Assembly (NCBI RefSeq): GCF_900094945.1
Contig: NZ_FMAQ01000001.1
Location: 124,001-188,000 of the forward strand
Length of the DNA: 64,000 bases
Direction: 5' to 3'
Source: Gilliamella bombicola
Lineage (GTDB): Bacteria; Pseudomonadota; Gammaproteobacteria; Enterobacterales; Orbaceae
Under the pieces are notes generated by a model. That model was not told where the DNA came from. It saw only the letters and a program-made list of their open reading frames with translations, and did no database searches. Shown here piece after piece: positions 8,470-19,795 of the stretch. Positions within the stretch are counted from its first letter, which is position 1, and each line of letters opens with the position of its first letter. Made by a program: the position numbers and the translations under genes.

Positions 8470-9132
8470 ATGGACAAGCTAACCCAAGCATTCAACTTTA
8501 GACATGCATGTAAAAAATTTGATGACACAAAAAAGATTAATAATGATGATATTGAATATATATTAGAAGCGGGACGACAATCTCCTTCATCATTTGGCAT
8601 GGAGCCATGGCATTTTGTGGTTGTTGATAGCAGCAAAATAAAAGCAGAATTACGTAGTGTTTGCTACAATCAAGAACAAGTCACCAGTTGTTCACATTTT
8701 GTGATTGTGCTTTATCGAAAAGCGAATAATTTTACATCACAGAGCGATTATTTACGACGAGCAATTGCGCGTACTTTGCCCGATCCAAATAATCAAATGT
8801 CTATTGATATTGCCTGCCAAGCATTTATTAATTTTTGCGAACAAGGGCTTGCTGATGGCTTAACTATCAATCACTGGTCAGAAATGCAAGATTACATTGC
8901 TTGTGCCAATATGATGACTGCTGCAGCATTTCGCGGTATTGATTCATGTGCTATTGGTGGATTCGATCACGATAAAGTGATAAAAATACTAGAAAAACAT
9001 ATTCCACAAATTGGTGAAGAATCATTTGGGGTAGGACTTTGTTTAGCTTTTGGTTATCGAATCAATGAACCAGCAACGCATATTCGTTGGCCACTTGCTG
9101 ATGTAACGACATATCTCACTGATAATCACTAA
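8470..9132 (+). CDS. NAD(P)H-dependent FMN nitroreductase
   Basis: 220 residues with a good ribosome site (AGGAG) just after the ampG stop. The N-terminal FRHACKKFDD and the motif RQSPSSFGMEPWHFVVV are typical of the FMN-binding nitroreductase family (NfsB/RdxA-like). The C-terminal GVGLCLAFGYR also fits. These are dimeric cytoplasmic oxidoreductases that reduce nitroaromatics, quinones or flavins with NAD(P)H. The sequence is not close enough to NfsB itself to give a symbol. The physiological substrate is unknown. Confidence 0.85.
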   Translation: MDKLTQAFNFRHACKKFDDTKKINNDDIEYILEAGRQSPSSFGMEPWHFVVVDSSKIKAELRSVCYNQEQVTSCSHFVIVLYRKANNFTSQSDYLRRAIARTLPDPNNQMSIDIACQAFINFCEQGLADGLTINHWSEMQDYIACANMMTAAAFRGIDSCAIGGFDHDKVIKILEKHIPQIGEESFGVGLCLAFGYRINEPATHIRWPLADVTTYLTDNH

Positions 9133-9149
9133 ACAGATTTAACCACTTG

Positions 9150-9183
9150 CTACCTTCAATCGTCACACGACGAATGGAGGTAG
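9150..9183 (+). terminator. Long hairpin between convergent genes, possible terminator
   Basis: CTACCTTCAATCGTC pairs with GACGAATGGAGGTAG (13 of 15 positions match exactly) around an ACAC loop. It lies between the stop codons of the nitroreductase gene and the small minus-strand gene. No T tract follows directly, so it may act by blocking or stabilising transcripts. Confidence 0.5.
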
Positions 9184-9210
9184 ATATAAATAAAAAAACA
9201 GACAAAACTA

Positions 9211-9396
9211 TTATTCAATTGATTGATAGAGTGCTTCGGCATCAGCTGAAGCTGAGTCCATAATAAAAGCAATTCCAGATAAAATATTACCAATCTGAGG
9301 ATCGCTGACATTTTGTTGTACCGAATTTAAAATCTCTTGTGCCCAATTAATTTTTGTAAGTACTGCTTCTACACTTTCTTTTGAAGGATTATTCAT
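9211..9396 (-). CDS. Small conserved-looking protein of unknown function (61 aa)
   Basis: 61 residues preceded by a very strong ribosome site (GGGGGAG, 7 bases before ATG), which argues that it is a true gene. It is acidic, has no Cys, Trp or His and no membrane segment, and is predicted mostly helical, with many Ala, Ser, Asn and Gln. I do not recognise the family. It has no same-strand neighbour nearby. It may bind another protein or a nucleic-acid complex, but the sequence alone gives no role. Confidence 0.6.
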   Translation of the reverse strand: MNNPSKESVEAVLTKINWAQEILNSVQQNVSDPQIGNILSGIAFIMDSASADAEALYQSIE

Positions 9397-10692
<1,296 letters not shown>

Positions 10693-10707
10693 GTAGTAAA
10701 AATCTTT

Positions 10708-12423
10708 ATGTCACTAGATAAAAAACGCCAGACCTATCTACTTGGCTGGTTAAAACAGTATGCAAAAAGGCATAAGGCTAATTTGCGAGCTTCAATTTTA
10801 ACTGGCTTTATTTTAACGATATTAATCATTATCCAAGCGGGATTGCTTGCAATAATTTTGCAAAGGATCATTGTTGAACAACAACATTTTGTGGATATTT
10901 TGCCCTTTTTTGGTGCATTAATTGCAGTACTATTCGGTCGAGCAGGTTTAATCTATCTACGCGAAAAGATCAACTTTGCCATAGGCAAAAAAGTTCGGCA
11001 GCAAATTCGGTGCCAATTAATTAACCAACTTGAATTACATGGTCCATCCTATTTAAATCAAAGCACCACTGGTGCATGGAGCACCTTGTTGATTGAACAA
11101 GTCGACAAATTACATGACTTTTTTGCCCGCTACTTGCCACAAATGCGACTAGCAAGTATGGCGCCAATATTAATTTGTATTGCGATTTTCCCTTTTAACT
11201 GGGCAGCTGCCGCCATTTTGCTTTGCACTGCGCCACTCATTCCTATCTTTATGATCTTAGTCGGGATGGGCGCTGCGGATATTAACCGCCGTCATTTTAA
11301 AGCCCTATCCTATTTAAGCGGCCACTTTTTGGATCGTTTAAAGGGGCTTAATACCATTCGACTATTCAACCAAGGCGAAAAACAGACCAACGAAATCGCC
11401 CGCGCGTCTGAGGATTTTCGAATTAAAACCATGCAAGTTCTAAAAGTCGCGTTTTTGTCTTCAGCGGTATTGGAGTTTTTTACTTCTATTTCGATCGCTA
11501 TTGTGGCGGTTTATTTTGGATTTTCGTATTTAGGCGAATTTAACTTTGGCGCATACAATGGCACAGTCACCTTATTTGCTGGTTTTTTTGCGCTTATCTT
11601 AGCTCCTGAGTATTTTCAACCCTTACGCGATCTGGGCACTTATTACCACGCCAAAGCTGAAGCCATTGCCGCAGCCGATAATATCGAAACGTTCTTAACC
11701 CAAAAATCACCACAACAACACACCGACATAACACCAGCCAATACCCCATTTAATCAAGCGATACAAACAATTGAAGCCAACAACTTAATTGTCATATCAA
11801 ACGAAGGAAAACCCATTGTCGGGCCGTTGTCATTTTCATTACATGCCCCTTTTAAATTGGCACTTATTGGCACAAGTGGCGAGGGAAAAAGCTCGTTAAT
11901 GCAAGTGTTACTGGGTTTTTTACCTTATCAAGGCTCGCTCAGAATTAACGGTATCGAATTCAACCAGATAGATATCAAAACATGGCAACAACAAATTAGC
12001 TGGATCGGACAAAACCCGTACTTAATTAATGGCTCAGTGCGCGACAACATTTTACTTGGCAAACAAAATGCCACACAGCAAGAACTTCAAACTGTCATAC
12101 GTCAAGCACAATTGACCGAAGTTATCGCCAAATTACCCGCGGGTTTAGATACCCCTGTTGGTGAAGATGCCGTCAGATTATCAGTAGGACAAGCCCAGCG
12201 AATCGCATTAGCTCGTGCCATGTTAAAACCTTGCCAATTACTCATCCTTGATGAACCAACAGCAAGTTTAGACAAACAAACCATACAAAACTTAGATCAA
12301 CAAAATATTGCAACCAATAGCATCACCATCACCCATCAAAATGACGATATGCAACATTTTGACCAAATATGGCAACTATCAAAAGGGGAACTATACTGCC
12401 ATAACAAGGAGAGTTCATGCTAA
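10708..12423 (+). CDS. cydD: CydD subunit of the glutathione/cysteine exporter
   Basis: 571 residues (E. coli 588). An N-terminal six-segment ABC exporter domain is followed by an ATPase domain with Walker A GTSGEGKSS at about 388-396, signature LSVGQ at about 491 and Walker B LLILDEP. Together with CydC it exports cysteine and glutathione to the periplasm, needed for assembly of cytochrome bd and periplasmic thiol balance. The stop overlaps the cydC start by 7 bases, so the subunits are translationally coupled. Confidence 0.96.
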   Translation: MSLDKKRQTYLLGWLKQYAKRHKANLRASILTGFILTILIIIQAGLLAIILQRIIVEQQHFVDILPFFGALIAVLFGRAGLIYLREKINFAIGKKVRQQIRCQLINQLELHGPSYLNQSTTGAWSTLLIEQVDKLHDFFARYLPQMRLASMAPILICIAIFPFNWAAAAILLCTAPLIPIFMILVGMGAADINRRHFKALSYLSGHFLDRLKGLNTIRLFNQGEKQTNEIARASEDFRIKTMQVLKVAFLSSAVLEFFTSISIAIVAVYFGFSYLGEFNFGAYNGTVTLFAGFFALILAPEYFQPLRDLGTYYHAKAEAIAAADNIETFLTQKSPQQHTDITPANTPFNQAIQTIEANNLIVISNEGKPIVGPLSFSLHAPFKLALIGTSGEGKSSLMQVLLGFLPYQGSLRINGIEFNQIDIKTWQQQISWIGQNPYLINGSVRDNILLGKQNATQQELQTVIRQAQLTEVIAKLPAGLDTPVGEDAVRLSVGQAQRIALARAMLKPCQLLILDEPTASLDKQTIQNLDQQNIATNSITITHQNDDMQHFDQIWQLSKGELYCHNKESSC

Positions 12424-14051
12424 CCACATTACGCCCATATATTGCACTCTATAAACACTATTTTTGGCAGATTATGTTGGGATTATCGCTATCCATCTTA
12501 ACCCTATTTGCCAGTGTATTTTTACTATCATTATCAGGGTGGTTTTTAGCGTCTACTGCTGTGGCTGGTGCAGCAGGGTTATATACATTTAACTATATGT
12601 TACCTGCAGCAGGCGTGCGCGCAGCGGCAATAACACGAACCGCTGCGCGTTACATGGAGCGCTTGGTTGATCACAATACCACCTTTAAACTACTTGCTTA
12701 TTTAAGAACCCTAGCGTTTAAAAAAATACTACCACTTAGCACCAACCAACTGGCCCAATACCAAAAAGCCGACTTGCTTAATCGCTTTATTGTCGATATT
12801 GATGCGCTTGATCACTTATATCTAAAGCTGTTTTCGCCTACTGTCACTGCACTTGTAACTATTGGAGTGTTATTTATTGGGTTAGCAAGTATCAACTTAC
12901 CGATTGCATTAATCATCAGCATTATTCTAACTTCTACCTTACTTATAGTACCGGTCATCTTTTATCAAGCTGGCAAACAACTAGGAACAACACTAGCACA
13001 ACAACAAAACGAATATCGATTACAATTAATCAACTACCTACAAGGACAAGCCGAACTCACCCTATTTAATGCACAATCACGCTATCGCGCAAAACTGGAT
13101 GAACTTGAATCAAATTGGCTTTACAATCAACAACGCCAATCGACATTAATGGCACTATCAAGTGCACTTGTCTTGCTAATTGCAGGTTTTTTAACATTAT
13201 TAGTGCTATGGCTAATCACACAATACACGCTATCGCCTTTAGTCGCGTTATTTGTCTTTGTTAGCCTTGCCAGTGCCGAAATACTCATGCCTATACCCGG
13301 TGCATTTATCTTTTTAGGGCAAGTACTTACATCGGCTACTCGCACTACCGCTATTTTTAATCAAAAGCCTGATGTACAATTTAAAGCACAAGGACAAATT
13401 ATTGACTTAAAATCGGCTAACTTACAGTTAAATAACATCAATTTTAGCTATCCAAATCAACCTTTTGCAGTATTAACCGATTTTTCTCTAACGGTCAAAG
13501 CTGGCGAACACATTGGCCTAATTGGCAAAACAGGTTGCGGTAAATCGACTTTATTAAGTTTGATCAACCGCTGTTGGGACCCCAATTCAGGAGAGATTTT
13601 TATTAACGACATCCCAATCAATCAACTTGACGAACCTACACTTCGCCAAGCGATCGCCGTTGTCCCGCAAGTGATTACTATTTTTAGTGACAGCCTACGG
13701 CAAAATTTATTAATTGGTAATGAACAAGCAACCGACAAGCAACTCACAGCAGTATTACATCAAGTCGAGCTCGACAAACTACTCACTACTGAGCACGGGC
13801 TAGAGTTACCGCTTGGACAAGGCGGGCGCTCACTATCAGGAGGCGAAATCCGCCGTATTGGCATAGCAAGGGCATTGCTCCACAATTCACCATTAATTTT
13901 AATGGACGAACCAACAGAAAGCCTTGACCAGCAAACCGAACAACAAATTATTCAATTAATTAAACAAACTTGTAGAGGTAAAACTCTGTTGATGGTTACG
14001 CATCGTTTGACAGATAACCCGTTGTTTGATCGAGTCGTTTCAATGGGGTAA
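12417..14051 (+). CDS. cydC: CydC subunit of the glutathione/cysteine exporter
   Basis: 544 residues. Membrane domain first, with the typical SGWFLASTAVAG segment, then an ATPase domain with Walker A GKTGCGKST (about 370-378), signature LSGGE (about 473) and Walker B LILMDEPTE. It forms the heterodimer with CydD. It is slightly shorter than E. coli CydC (573), mainly at the C-terminal tail. It is the last gene of the trxB-cydDC operon. Confidence 0.96.
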   Translation: MLTTLRPYIALYKHYFWQIMLGLSLSILTLFASVFLLSLSGWFLASTAVAGAAGLYTFNYMLPAAGVRAAAITRTAARYMERLVDHNTTFKLLAYLRTLAFKKILPLSTNQLAQYQKADLLNRFIVDIDALDHLYLKLFSPTVTALVTIGVLFIGLASINLPIALIISIILTSTLLIVPVIFYQAGKQLGTTLAQQQNEYRLQLINYLQGQAELTLFNAQSRYRAKLDELESNWLYNQQRQSTLMALSSALVLLIAGFLTLLVLWLITQYTLSPLVALFVFVSLASAEILMPIPGAFIFLGQVLTSATRTTAIFNQKPDVQFKAQGQIIDLKSANLQLNNINFSYPNQPFAVLTDFSLTVKAGEHIGLIGKTGCGKSTLLSLINRCWDPNSGEIFINDIPINQLDEPTLRQAIAVVPQVITIFSDSLRQNLLIGNEQATDKQLTAVLHQVELDKLLTTEHGLELPLGQGGRSLSGGEIRRIGIARALLHNSPLILMDEPTESLDQQTEQQIIQLIKQTCRGKTLLMVTHRLTDNPLFDRVVSMG

Positions 14052-14064
14052 AAGGTGGATTTGG

Positions 14065-14090
14065 TGGTGGTTTTTAAACAAAAACCACCA
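14065..14090 (+). terminator. Hairpin after cydC, probable terminator or 3' stabiliser
   Basis: TGGTGGTTTTT (14065-14075) pairs perfectly with AAAAACCACCA (14080-14090), 14 bases after the cydC stop. The run following it is A-rich rather than T-rich, so termination on the plus strand is not assured. Confidence 0.5.
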
Positions 14091-14093
14091 AAT

Positions 14094-14140
14094 AAAAACT
14101 TCAATAAAATCAATAATTTTTCTGACAGCTTTTTGGTTGG
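14094..14140 (+). repeat. Short dispersed repeat, copy 1
   Basis: About 47 bases with the core AATAAAATCAATA, then a T-rich stretch, TCTGAC and TTTTGGTTG. The same pattern occurs at 34324, 35082 and 56701, always on the plus strand. This copy begins 203 bases before the start of an orphan exported-protein gene. Confidence 0.6.
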
Positions 14141-14296
14141 GTTGTTTGGAGAATTTGTGGTTTTGCTGGTTTATCACTTTTCTAAAAAGTTTTTACCTTA
14201 AAATAAGGTCTTTTTTCTTGTTCAAATTTCCTTTAACATTTATCTATTTTTATAAAATGAAATAACTGAAAATTACTCAGTTAGATTGCATGTATT

Positions 14297-14683
14297 ATGA
14301 AAGCGATATTTTTCTTACTTTTTTTATTTAATACCAATTTTGCAGAGGCAGCAACAGTTAGAATCTATCCGCGTATTAGTCACAATTACAATCCAATATA
14401 CCCATCTTTATTAGGTTTATTTTTAGGACTTTTATTCTTTGTGGTTATATCGTCGTTAACAGAGGTGCTAGCTGCACTTAGCATATATAGAGAAAAAAAG
14501 CCTAAAGCAGAAAATACAGCAAAAAAGGTAATAAAAGATACAGCAAAAGAAGAGGAACGTTTAGCGATAAATAATCAAAAAAAATTGAAAAGAGACCAAA
14601 TAAAGAAAAACAGAAAAGAACAGATAAAAAAAATGCGTGAAGATAGATTAGCAAAAAAGAAAAGAAAAAAACAATCCCAATAA
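14297..14683 (+). CDS. Small membrane protein with lysine-rich tail, unknown function
   Basis: 128 residues. A signal peptide at about 1-19 (ending AEA), one membrane segment at about 34-60, then a very basic Lys/Arg/Glu tail of about 65 residues that is predicted as a charged helix or coiled coil on the cytoplasmic side. The product is strongly basic. I do not recognise a family. A dispersed repeat lies 203 bases upstream, as with two other orphan exported proteins in this window. The lysine-rich tail could bind nucleic acid or anionic lipid, but this is conjecture. Confidence 0.6.
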   Translation: MKAIFFLLFLFNTNFAEAATVRIYPRISHNYNPIYPSLLGLFLGLLFFVVISSLTEVLAALSIYREKKPKAENTAKKVIKDTAKEEERLAINNQKKLKRDQIKKNRKEQIKKMREDRLAKKKRKKQSQ

Positions 14684-14773
14684 TCAATAAAAATATGTGT
14701 AAGTTATCATCACCGTTATTTTATAAATTCGTGATATACTAGCGCTTTATTTTTTAAACATAGAGAGTTTATT

Positions 14774-15088
14774 TTGCAGCAGTCGTTACAAGATTTTATT
14801 ATTGATAAGATTGATGATCTAAAAGGTAAGGATATTGTTACCCTTGATGTTCGTGGTAAGTCGAGCATTACTGATTATATGATTATTTGCACGGGAACTT
14901 CAAACCGTCATGTTTCGTCTATTGCTAATCACCTGCTTGACGAAGCCAAAAAACAGGGTCATTTAGTGTTAGGTAGCGAGGGTAAGACCGATGCCGATTG
15001 GGTTGTGGTTGATATGGATTCAGTGATTGTGCATATCATGCAAGAAGAGAGCCGTCAGCTTTACGAACTAGAGAAGCTTTGGAGTTAA
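14774..15088 (+). CDS. rsfS: Ribosomal silencing factor RsfS
   Basis: 104 residues, the usual length. The segment [20 protein letters not shown] and the ending [18 protein letters not shown] are diagnostic. RsfS binds ribosomal protein L14 on the large subunit and blocks subunit joining in starvation. The start is TTG at 14774 with an AGAGAG ribosome site; no ATG is available at the N-terminus. It is followed by rlmH after 4 bases, the conserved pairing in proteobacteria. Confidence 0.96.
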   Translation: MQQSLQDFIIDKIDDLKGKDIVTLDVRGKSSITDYMIICTGTSNRHVSSIANHLLDEAKKQGHLVLGSEGKTDADWVVVDMDSVIVHIMQEESRQLYELEKLWS

Positions 15089-15092
15089 TGGC

Positions 15093-15563
15093 GTGAAGAT
15101 TCAGCTGATTGCTGTTGGTACGAAGATGCCAAGTTGGGTCACCACGGCTTTTGATGATTATCGTGCGCGCTTTCCTAAGGATATGCCGTTAGAGCTTGTT
15201 GAAATACCCGCTGGTAAGCGTACTAAAAATGCCGATATTGTGCGAATTTTAGATAAAGAAGGCGAATTGATGTTAAATGCCTGCGGTAAAAGTAATCGTA
15301 TTGTGACACTTGATATTCCCGGTAAACCTTACACAACCCATAATTTAGCTGAACAATTAGAACGCTGGAAAGTCGACGGACGCGATGTGAGTTTGTTAAT
15401 TGGTGGACCAGAAGGTTTATCACCTGCTTGCAAAGCGGCGGCTGAGCAGAGTTGGTCACTGTCGCCACTTACTCTTCCCCATCCTTTAGTGCGTGTCATT
15501 GTGGCTGAAAGCCTTTACCGCGCGTGGAGTTTAACCACAAATCATCCTTATCACCGTGAATAA
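15093..15563 (+). CDS. rlmH: 23S rRNA pseudouridine-1915 N3-methyltransferase
   Basis: 156 residues starting at GTG. It is a SPOUT methyltransferase with the SAM-binding knot motifs [10 protein letters not shown] and [18 protein letters not shown]. It methylates pseudouridine 1915 in helix 69 of 23S rRNA in the assembled ribosome. It is directly downstream of rsfS, and ybeY follows after 23 bases, so the transcript links three ribosome-function genes. Confidence 0.97.
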   Translation: MKIQLIAVGTKMPSWVTTAFDDYRARFPKDMPLELVEIPAGKRTKNADIVRILDKEGELMLNACGKSNRIVTLDIPGKPYTTHNLAEQLERWKVDGRDVSLLIGGPEGLSPACKAAAEQSWSLSPLTLPHPLVRVIVAESLYRAWSLTTNHPYHRE

Positions 15564-15586
15564 TAAAGTAAGGTAAACAAAATAAA

Positions 15587-16054
15587 ATGAGCGCAATTAT
15601 TTTAGATTTACAAATTGCTACAGAAGATAACCAAAATTTGCCAGCCGAAGCGCAAATTTTGCAATGGTTAGAGGTTATTTTGCCGCAATTTGTGGATAAT
15701 GCTGAACTGACTATCCGTATTGTTGATGAACAAGAAAGTCAGCAATTAAATAATACTTATCGTCATAAAGATAAACCAACCAATGTGTTATCTTTTCCAT
15801 TTGAATCACCCATTGAGATTGATGTTCCTTTATTGGGCGATCTTATCATTTGTAAACAAGTTGTCGAAGCCGAAGCCAAGCAACAACATAAATCATTAAC
15901 TTCGCACTGGGCGCATATGATTGTACATGGCTGTTTGCATTTACTCGGTTATGATCATATTCTTGACGAAGAAGCCGAAGAAATGGAAAATATCGAAATA
16001 GATATTATGCAGCAACTGGGGTTTGAAGATCCTTATCAACCCATTGATGAATAA
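15587..16054 (+). CDS. ybeY: Endoribonuclease YbeY
   Basis: 155 residues. The zinc site [11 protein letters not shown] (H-x3-H-x5-H) and [17 protein letters not shown] are diagnostic of the UPF0054/YbeY family, which acts in 16S rRNA 3'-end maturation and ribosome quality control. In E. coli it lies in ybeZ-ybeY-corC-lnt; here ybeZ (a PhoH-like ATPase) is missing and rsfS-rlmH take its place upstream. Confidence 0.96.
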   Translation: MSAIILDLQIATEDNQNLPAEAQILQWLEVILPQFVDNAELTIRIVDEQESQQLNNTYRHKDKPTNVLSFPFESPIEIDVPLLGDLIICKQVVEAEAKQQHKSLTSHWAHMIVHGCLHLLGYDHILDEEAEEMENIEIDIMQQLGFEDPYQPIDE

Positions 16055-16171
16055 AAGTGTATGATAAACCGTTTGATTTTATGCTATTTTGTAAGATCAT
16101 TTAGCAGACAAATTTAGTACACTAAGTAAGAAATATTACATTAATAATAAAGCAAGAAAGGAAGAGTACAA

Positions 16172-17044
16172 ATGAGTGATGATAATCACCGGAGACCTAA
16201 AAAAGGGTTTGCATTATGGTTAAGTCAATTATTTAATTCAGAGCCAAAAGATAAAGAAGAACTGATCGAAGTGATCCGCGAAGCCGAAGAAAACGAGCTT
16301 ATCGATCCAGATACGCTTGATATGATTGAAGGCGTCATGGATATTGCCGAGCAACGCATTCGTGATATTATGATCCCCCGCTCTCAAATTGTTACCATTA
16401 AAGACAATTACTCTCTTGATCAGTGTTTAGATATTATTTCTGAACATGGACATTCCCGTTATCCTGTTATTAGTGAAGATAGAGATCATATTGAAGGGAT
16501 TTTGTTAGCAAAAGATCTGTTGATTTTTATTCGCCAAGGTGTGGATAATTTTGATCTTAAAAAAATCCTTAGACCTACTGTTGTTGTGCCTGAAAGTAAG
16601 CGCGTCGATCATATGTTAAAAGAGTTTCGCATGCAGCGTTATCATATGGCGATGGCTATTGATGAATTTGGTGGTGTGTCAGGACTTGTAACTATCGAAG
16701 ATATTTTAGAGCTGATAGTAGGCGATATTGAAGATGAATATGACGAGGTTGAAGATCGCGATATCCGCCGCTTGTCTCCTTCGGTTTATACCGTTCGAGC
16801 ACTGACACCAGTCGAGGATTTCAATGACATTTTTGCCACTCATTTTAGTGATGACGAAATGGACACTATTGGTGGACTAGTCATGCAACATTTTGGGCGG
16901 TTACCTTTACGTGGCGAAAGCATCACCATTGATGGTTATCAATTTAAAGTTACCATTGCCGATCGTCGGCGCATTATTCAACTCCATGTGACAATTCCAG
17001 AAGGGGCAACAGTGCCTAATTTAGAGTTACCTGACAATGTTTAA
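16172..17044 (+). CDS. corC: CorC/YbeX-type CBS-domain protein
   Basis: 290 residues. Two CBS domains (about 65-190, starting IMIPRSQIV) are followed by a CorC_HlyC transporter-associated domain (about 205-285). It has no membrane segments. CorC is linked to magnesium and cobalt efflux or resistance and, as YbeX, to ribosome homeostasis. An AAGGAAG ribosome site precedes the ATG. The stop overlaps the start of lnt by 8 bases, so the two are coupled. Confidence 0.94.
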   Translation: MSDDNHRRPKKGFALWLSQLFNSEPKDKEELIEVIREAEENELIDPDTLDMIEGVMDIAEQRIRDIMIPRSQIVTIKDNYSLDQCLDIISEHGHSRYPVISEDRDHIEGILLAKDLLIFIRQGVDNFDLKKILRPTVVVPESKRVDHMLKEFRMQRYHMAMAIDEFGGVSGLVTIEDILELIVGDIEDEYDEVEDRDIRRLSPSVYTVRALTPVEDFNDIFATHFSDDEMDTIGGLVMQHFGRLPLRGESITIDGYQFKVTIADRRRIIQLHVTIPEGATVPNLELPDNV

Positions 17045-18578
17045 ACACATATTATTGAGCCTATTTTTTGGTGGTATAGCGGTATTTAGCTATGCCCCTT
17101 TTCATATTTGGCCTTTAGCCTTTGTGTCGTTTACTGGGCTGTTATGGCTTATTGCCGATAAATCAAAAAAACAGGCCATGTTGCTTGGATTAAGTTGGGG
17201 GGTTGGCTACTTTTCGGCTGGGATTCACTGGGTCTATATCAGTATTAAGCAGTATGGGGAATTACCGCCTTTTGTAGCTGTGATTATTTTGGGGCTTTTA
17301 ATTCTCTATTTGTCGCTTTACCCGATGCTATTTGCTTTCTTATTAAGAATGGCCAATCGATTTGCTCCGCAATTTTCATTTAAACAGCTTGTACTTGTGG
17401 CGCCAATTTTTTGGCAAATCACCGAGTTTTTACGTGGCTATATTTTAACAGGGTTTGCTTGGTTGCAATTGGGATATAGCCAAATAGATAGCCCTTTACA
17501 TGCTTATTTTCCTGTAATTGGGATTGATGGTGTTAATCTGCTTTTAGTGCTGTTATGTGGTTTATTGATTTATGGTATAAAGGCCACTAGCACAAAAGTG
17601 CCCAAAATGTACACTTTTGGTGCATTTTTTGCACTGCTTGCGATCTTTTTTGCACCAATTTCATTCAACAATATCGATTGGACAACGGTAGATAATACCC
17701 GTTCAGCTAATTTTGCTTTAATTCAAGGCAATATTTCGCAGTCAGTTCGTTGGACAAGAGAGCAACTGAATAATACGTTACAAACCTATGCTAAACTCAC
17801 TAAAGATAACCTAGAAGAAAATAAAATCATTATATGGTCAGAAGCTAGCATCACTGATTACGAAATTAATCAGCAATCATTTTTACAATATTTAGACAAC
17901 GAAGCCAGATCACATAATGCTGAAATTGCTGTCGGTATTATTGATTATCGTTTTGGTGAAAACGGTTATCAATCCAATGGTGATATCTATAATACGCTAT
18001 TGATATTGGGCGAAAAAGAACCCTATCAATACCCTACAGTGAATCGTTATCAAAAACACCATTTAGTACCTTTTGGTGAATTTACGCCACTAGAATCAGT
18101 ACTTGAACCAATTGCGGAATTACTTAACGTTCCTATGTCATCAATGAAATCTGGCGAAGCAAAACAACCACAACTTGAAATAAAAGGCTTTAAATTTACG
18201 CCTGCTATTTGTTATGAAATTATTTTGTCAGATTTAATGCGACAAAAATTTACTCCTGATAGCGATTTTTTATTGACGGTGTCAAATGATGCATGGTTTG
18301 GTAATAGCATTGGTCCTAAACAACATTTACAAATGGCACAAGCAAGAGCGCTTGAGTTTGGTCGGCCTTTAATTCGTAGTACCAATACGGGTATTACCGC
18401 AATTATTGATCAGCATGGCAATATTGTTAAACAATTACCTCAATTTGAAACAGGTGTTTTATTGGCTTCTGTTTCACCCACAACTGGGCTAACGCCTTAT
18501 GCAAGATGGGGAAATGTTCCTTATTTTATCATTATGGCATTGATGTTTATCTCACTTTTGATAAAAAGACGTTCATAA
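17037..18578 (+). CDS. lnt: Apolipoprotein N-acyltransferase
   Basis: 513 residues, with about six to eight N-terminal membrane segments and then a nitrilase-type periplasmic domain. The catalytic triad is visible: Glu269 (WSEAS), Lys340 ([12 protein letters not shown]) and Cys392 (PAICYEII), matching E. coli E267/K335/C387. It adds the third acyl chain to the N-terminal cysteine of lipoproteins at the inner membrane, completing their maturation. It is the end of the rsfS-to-lnt operon. Confidence 0.97.
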   Translation: MFKHILLSLFFGGIAVFSYAPFHIWPLAFVSFTGLLWLIADKSKKQAMLLGLSWGVGYFSAGIHWVYISIKQYGELPPFVAVIILGLLILYLSLYPMLFAFLLRMANRFAPQFSFKQLVLVAPIFWQITEFLRGYILTGFAWLQLGYSQIDSPLHAYFPVIGIDGVNLLLVLLCGLLIYGIKATSTKVPKMYTFGAFFALLAIFFAPISFNNIDWTTVDNTRSANFALIQGNISQSVRWTREQLNNTLQTYAKLTKDNLEENKIIIWSEASITDYEINQQSFLQYLDNEARSHNAEIAVGIIDYRFGENGYQSNGDIYNTLLILGEKEPYQYPTVNRYQKHHLVPFGEFTPLESVLEPIAELLNVPMSSMKSGEAKQPQLEIKGFKFTPAICYEIILSDLMRQKFTPDSDFLLTVSNDAWFGNSIGPKQHLQMAQARALEFGRPLIRSTNTGITAIIDQHGNIVKQLPQFETGVLLASVSPTTGLTPYARWGNVPYFIIMALMFISLLIKRRS

Positions 18579-18804
18579 TTTATGATACTGGCATAATTAT
18601 TGCTTAAATATAATTGGGCTTAAGAACTTTTAATGGAATCAATTATTAGCAAAAACACGCTAATTGCTGATTTCATATAGCTCCGATATAGATAAATAAA
18701 CAGTAAAAAGTACTTTTATACCAAAAAATAAGTTATAATATATGCCCTTTGTAAAAATATTAAATATATTTAATATGATACAAATTACACAGTAGGAGAT
18801 GAGT

Positions 18805-19713
18805 ATGAACAAAAAGACAAAATTAACCAAATTAGTACTATCATTTGCAATGTTAGGTCTCATGGCTGGTTCGGCTGTAGCAGAAGAATTAAGCGGAACA
18901 TTAGCCAAAATTAAAGATACAGGTGTTATTGTTGTTGGTCATCGAGAATCTTCGATTCCATTTTCCTATTATGGTGAAAAACAAGAAGTTATTGGTTATT
19001 CACAAGATTATTCTAATTTAATTATCGATGCAGTAAAAAAAGAATTAAATTTACCAAATCTTCAAGTAAAATATTTACCGATTACTTCTAAGACCCGTAT
19101 TCAGTTATTAAACAACTATACTTATGATTTTGAATGCGGTTCGACAACGAATAACCTTGAACGCCAAAAAACAGTTGATTTTTCAGACAGTATTTTTATT
19201 GTTGGTACTCGCTTCCTAGTTAAAGCAGATAGCAATATCAATAGTATTGAAGACTTAAAAGGCAAAAATGTGGTAACAACCGCAGGTACAACTTCTGAAA
19301 TTCGTTTAAACCAAATCAATAGTAAAGATAACTTAGGAATTCGTATCATTACGCCAAAAGATCATGGCGATGCTTTTAACGCACTTGAAACAGGTCGTGC
19401 GGTAGCATTTTTAATGGATGATGCTTTACTTGCTGGTGAACGTTCGCGTGCGATTAACCCAGCTGAATGGAAGATTGTTGGTGAACCTTTATCTTATGAG
19501 TCTTATGGCTGTATGTTAAGAAAAGGCGATACACAATTTAAGCAATTAATGGATAAAACCATTGCTGATGCGCAAAAGTCAGGAAAGGCATTAGAATCAT
19601 ATAACAAATGGTTTACTCAACCAGTTCCACCAAAAGGTGCAAATATGGGTCTTGAAATTTCACCAAAAATGGTTGAGCTATTTGCCAATCCTAATGATAA
19701 AGCATTAGATTAA
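18805..19713 (+). CDS. gltI: Glutamate/aspartate ABC transporter, periplasmic binding protein
   Basis: 302 residues from ATG at 18805. The upstream ATG at 18799 is too close to the AGGAG at 18794-18798 to be the start. A signal peptide (about 1-26, ending AVA) precedes a type 2 periplasmic binding fold with VVGHRESSIPFSYYG and the ligand-site segment GSTTNNLERQKTVDFS, both typical of GltI. It captures glutamate and aspartate and delivers them to GltJK. A strong intercistronic hairpin follows, which may let it be made in excess over the membrane subunits. Confidence 0.93.
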   Translation: MNKKTKLTKLVLSFAMLGLMAGSAVAEELSGTLAKIKDTGVIVVGHRESSIPFSYYGEKQEVIGYSQDYSNLIIDAVKKELNLPNLQVKYLPITSKTRIQLLNNYTYDFECGSTTNNLERQKTVDFSDSIFIVGTRFLVKADSNINSIEDLKGKNVVTTAGTTSEIRLNQINSKDNLGIRIITPKDHGDAFNALETGRAVAFLMDDALLAGERSRAINPAEWKIVGEPLSYESYGCMLRKGDTQFKQLMDKTIADAQKSGKALESYNKWFTQPVPPKGANMGLEISPKMVELFANPNDKALD

Positions 19714-19738
19714 TACTTTTCTTATTCTTTCTAATCCA

Positions 19739-19768
19739 ATGTACTAAATGCTTTCGCATTTAGTACAT
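19739..19768 (+). promoter_or_regulatory. Perfect 13-bp hairpin between gltI and gltJ
   Basis: ATGTACTAAATGC pairs perfectly with GCATTTAGTACAT around a TTTC loop. No T tract follows, so it is more likely a 3' stabiliser or partial terminator separating the abundant binding protein from the permease genes. Confidence 0.75.
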
Positions 19769-19795
19769 AATCTAATTTAGCGAATTAAATATATT

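Noticed and set aside
14026-14265. 79-codon plus-strand frame after cydC
   Set aside because: It starts inside cydC, has a Trp/Phe-rich low-complexity composition, no ribosome site, and covers a hairpin and a dispersed repeat.
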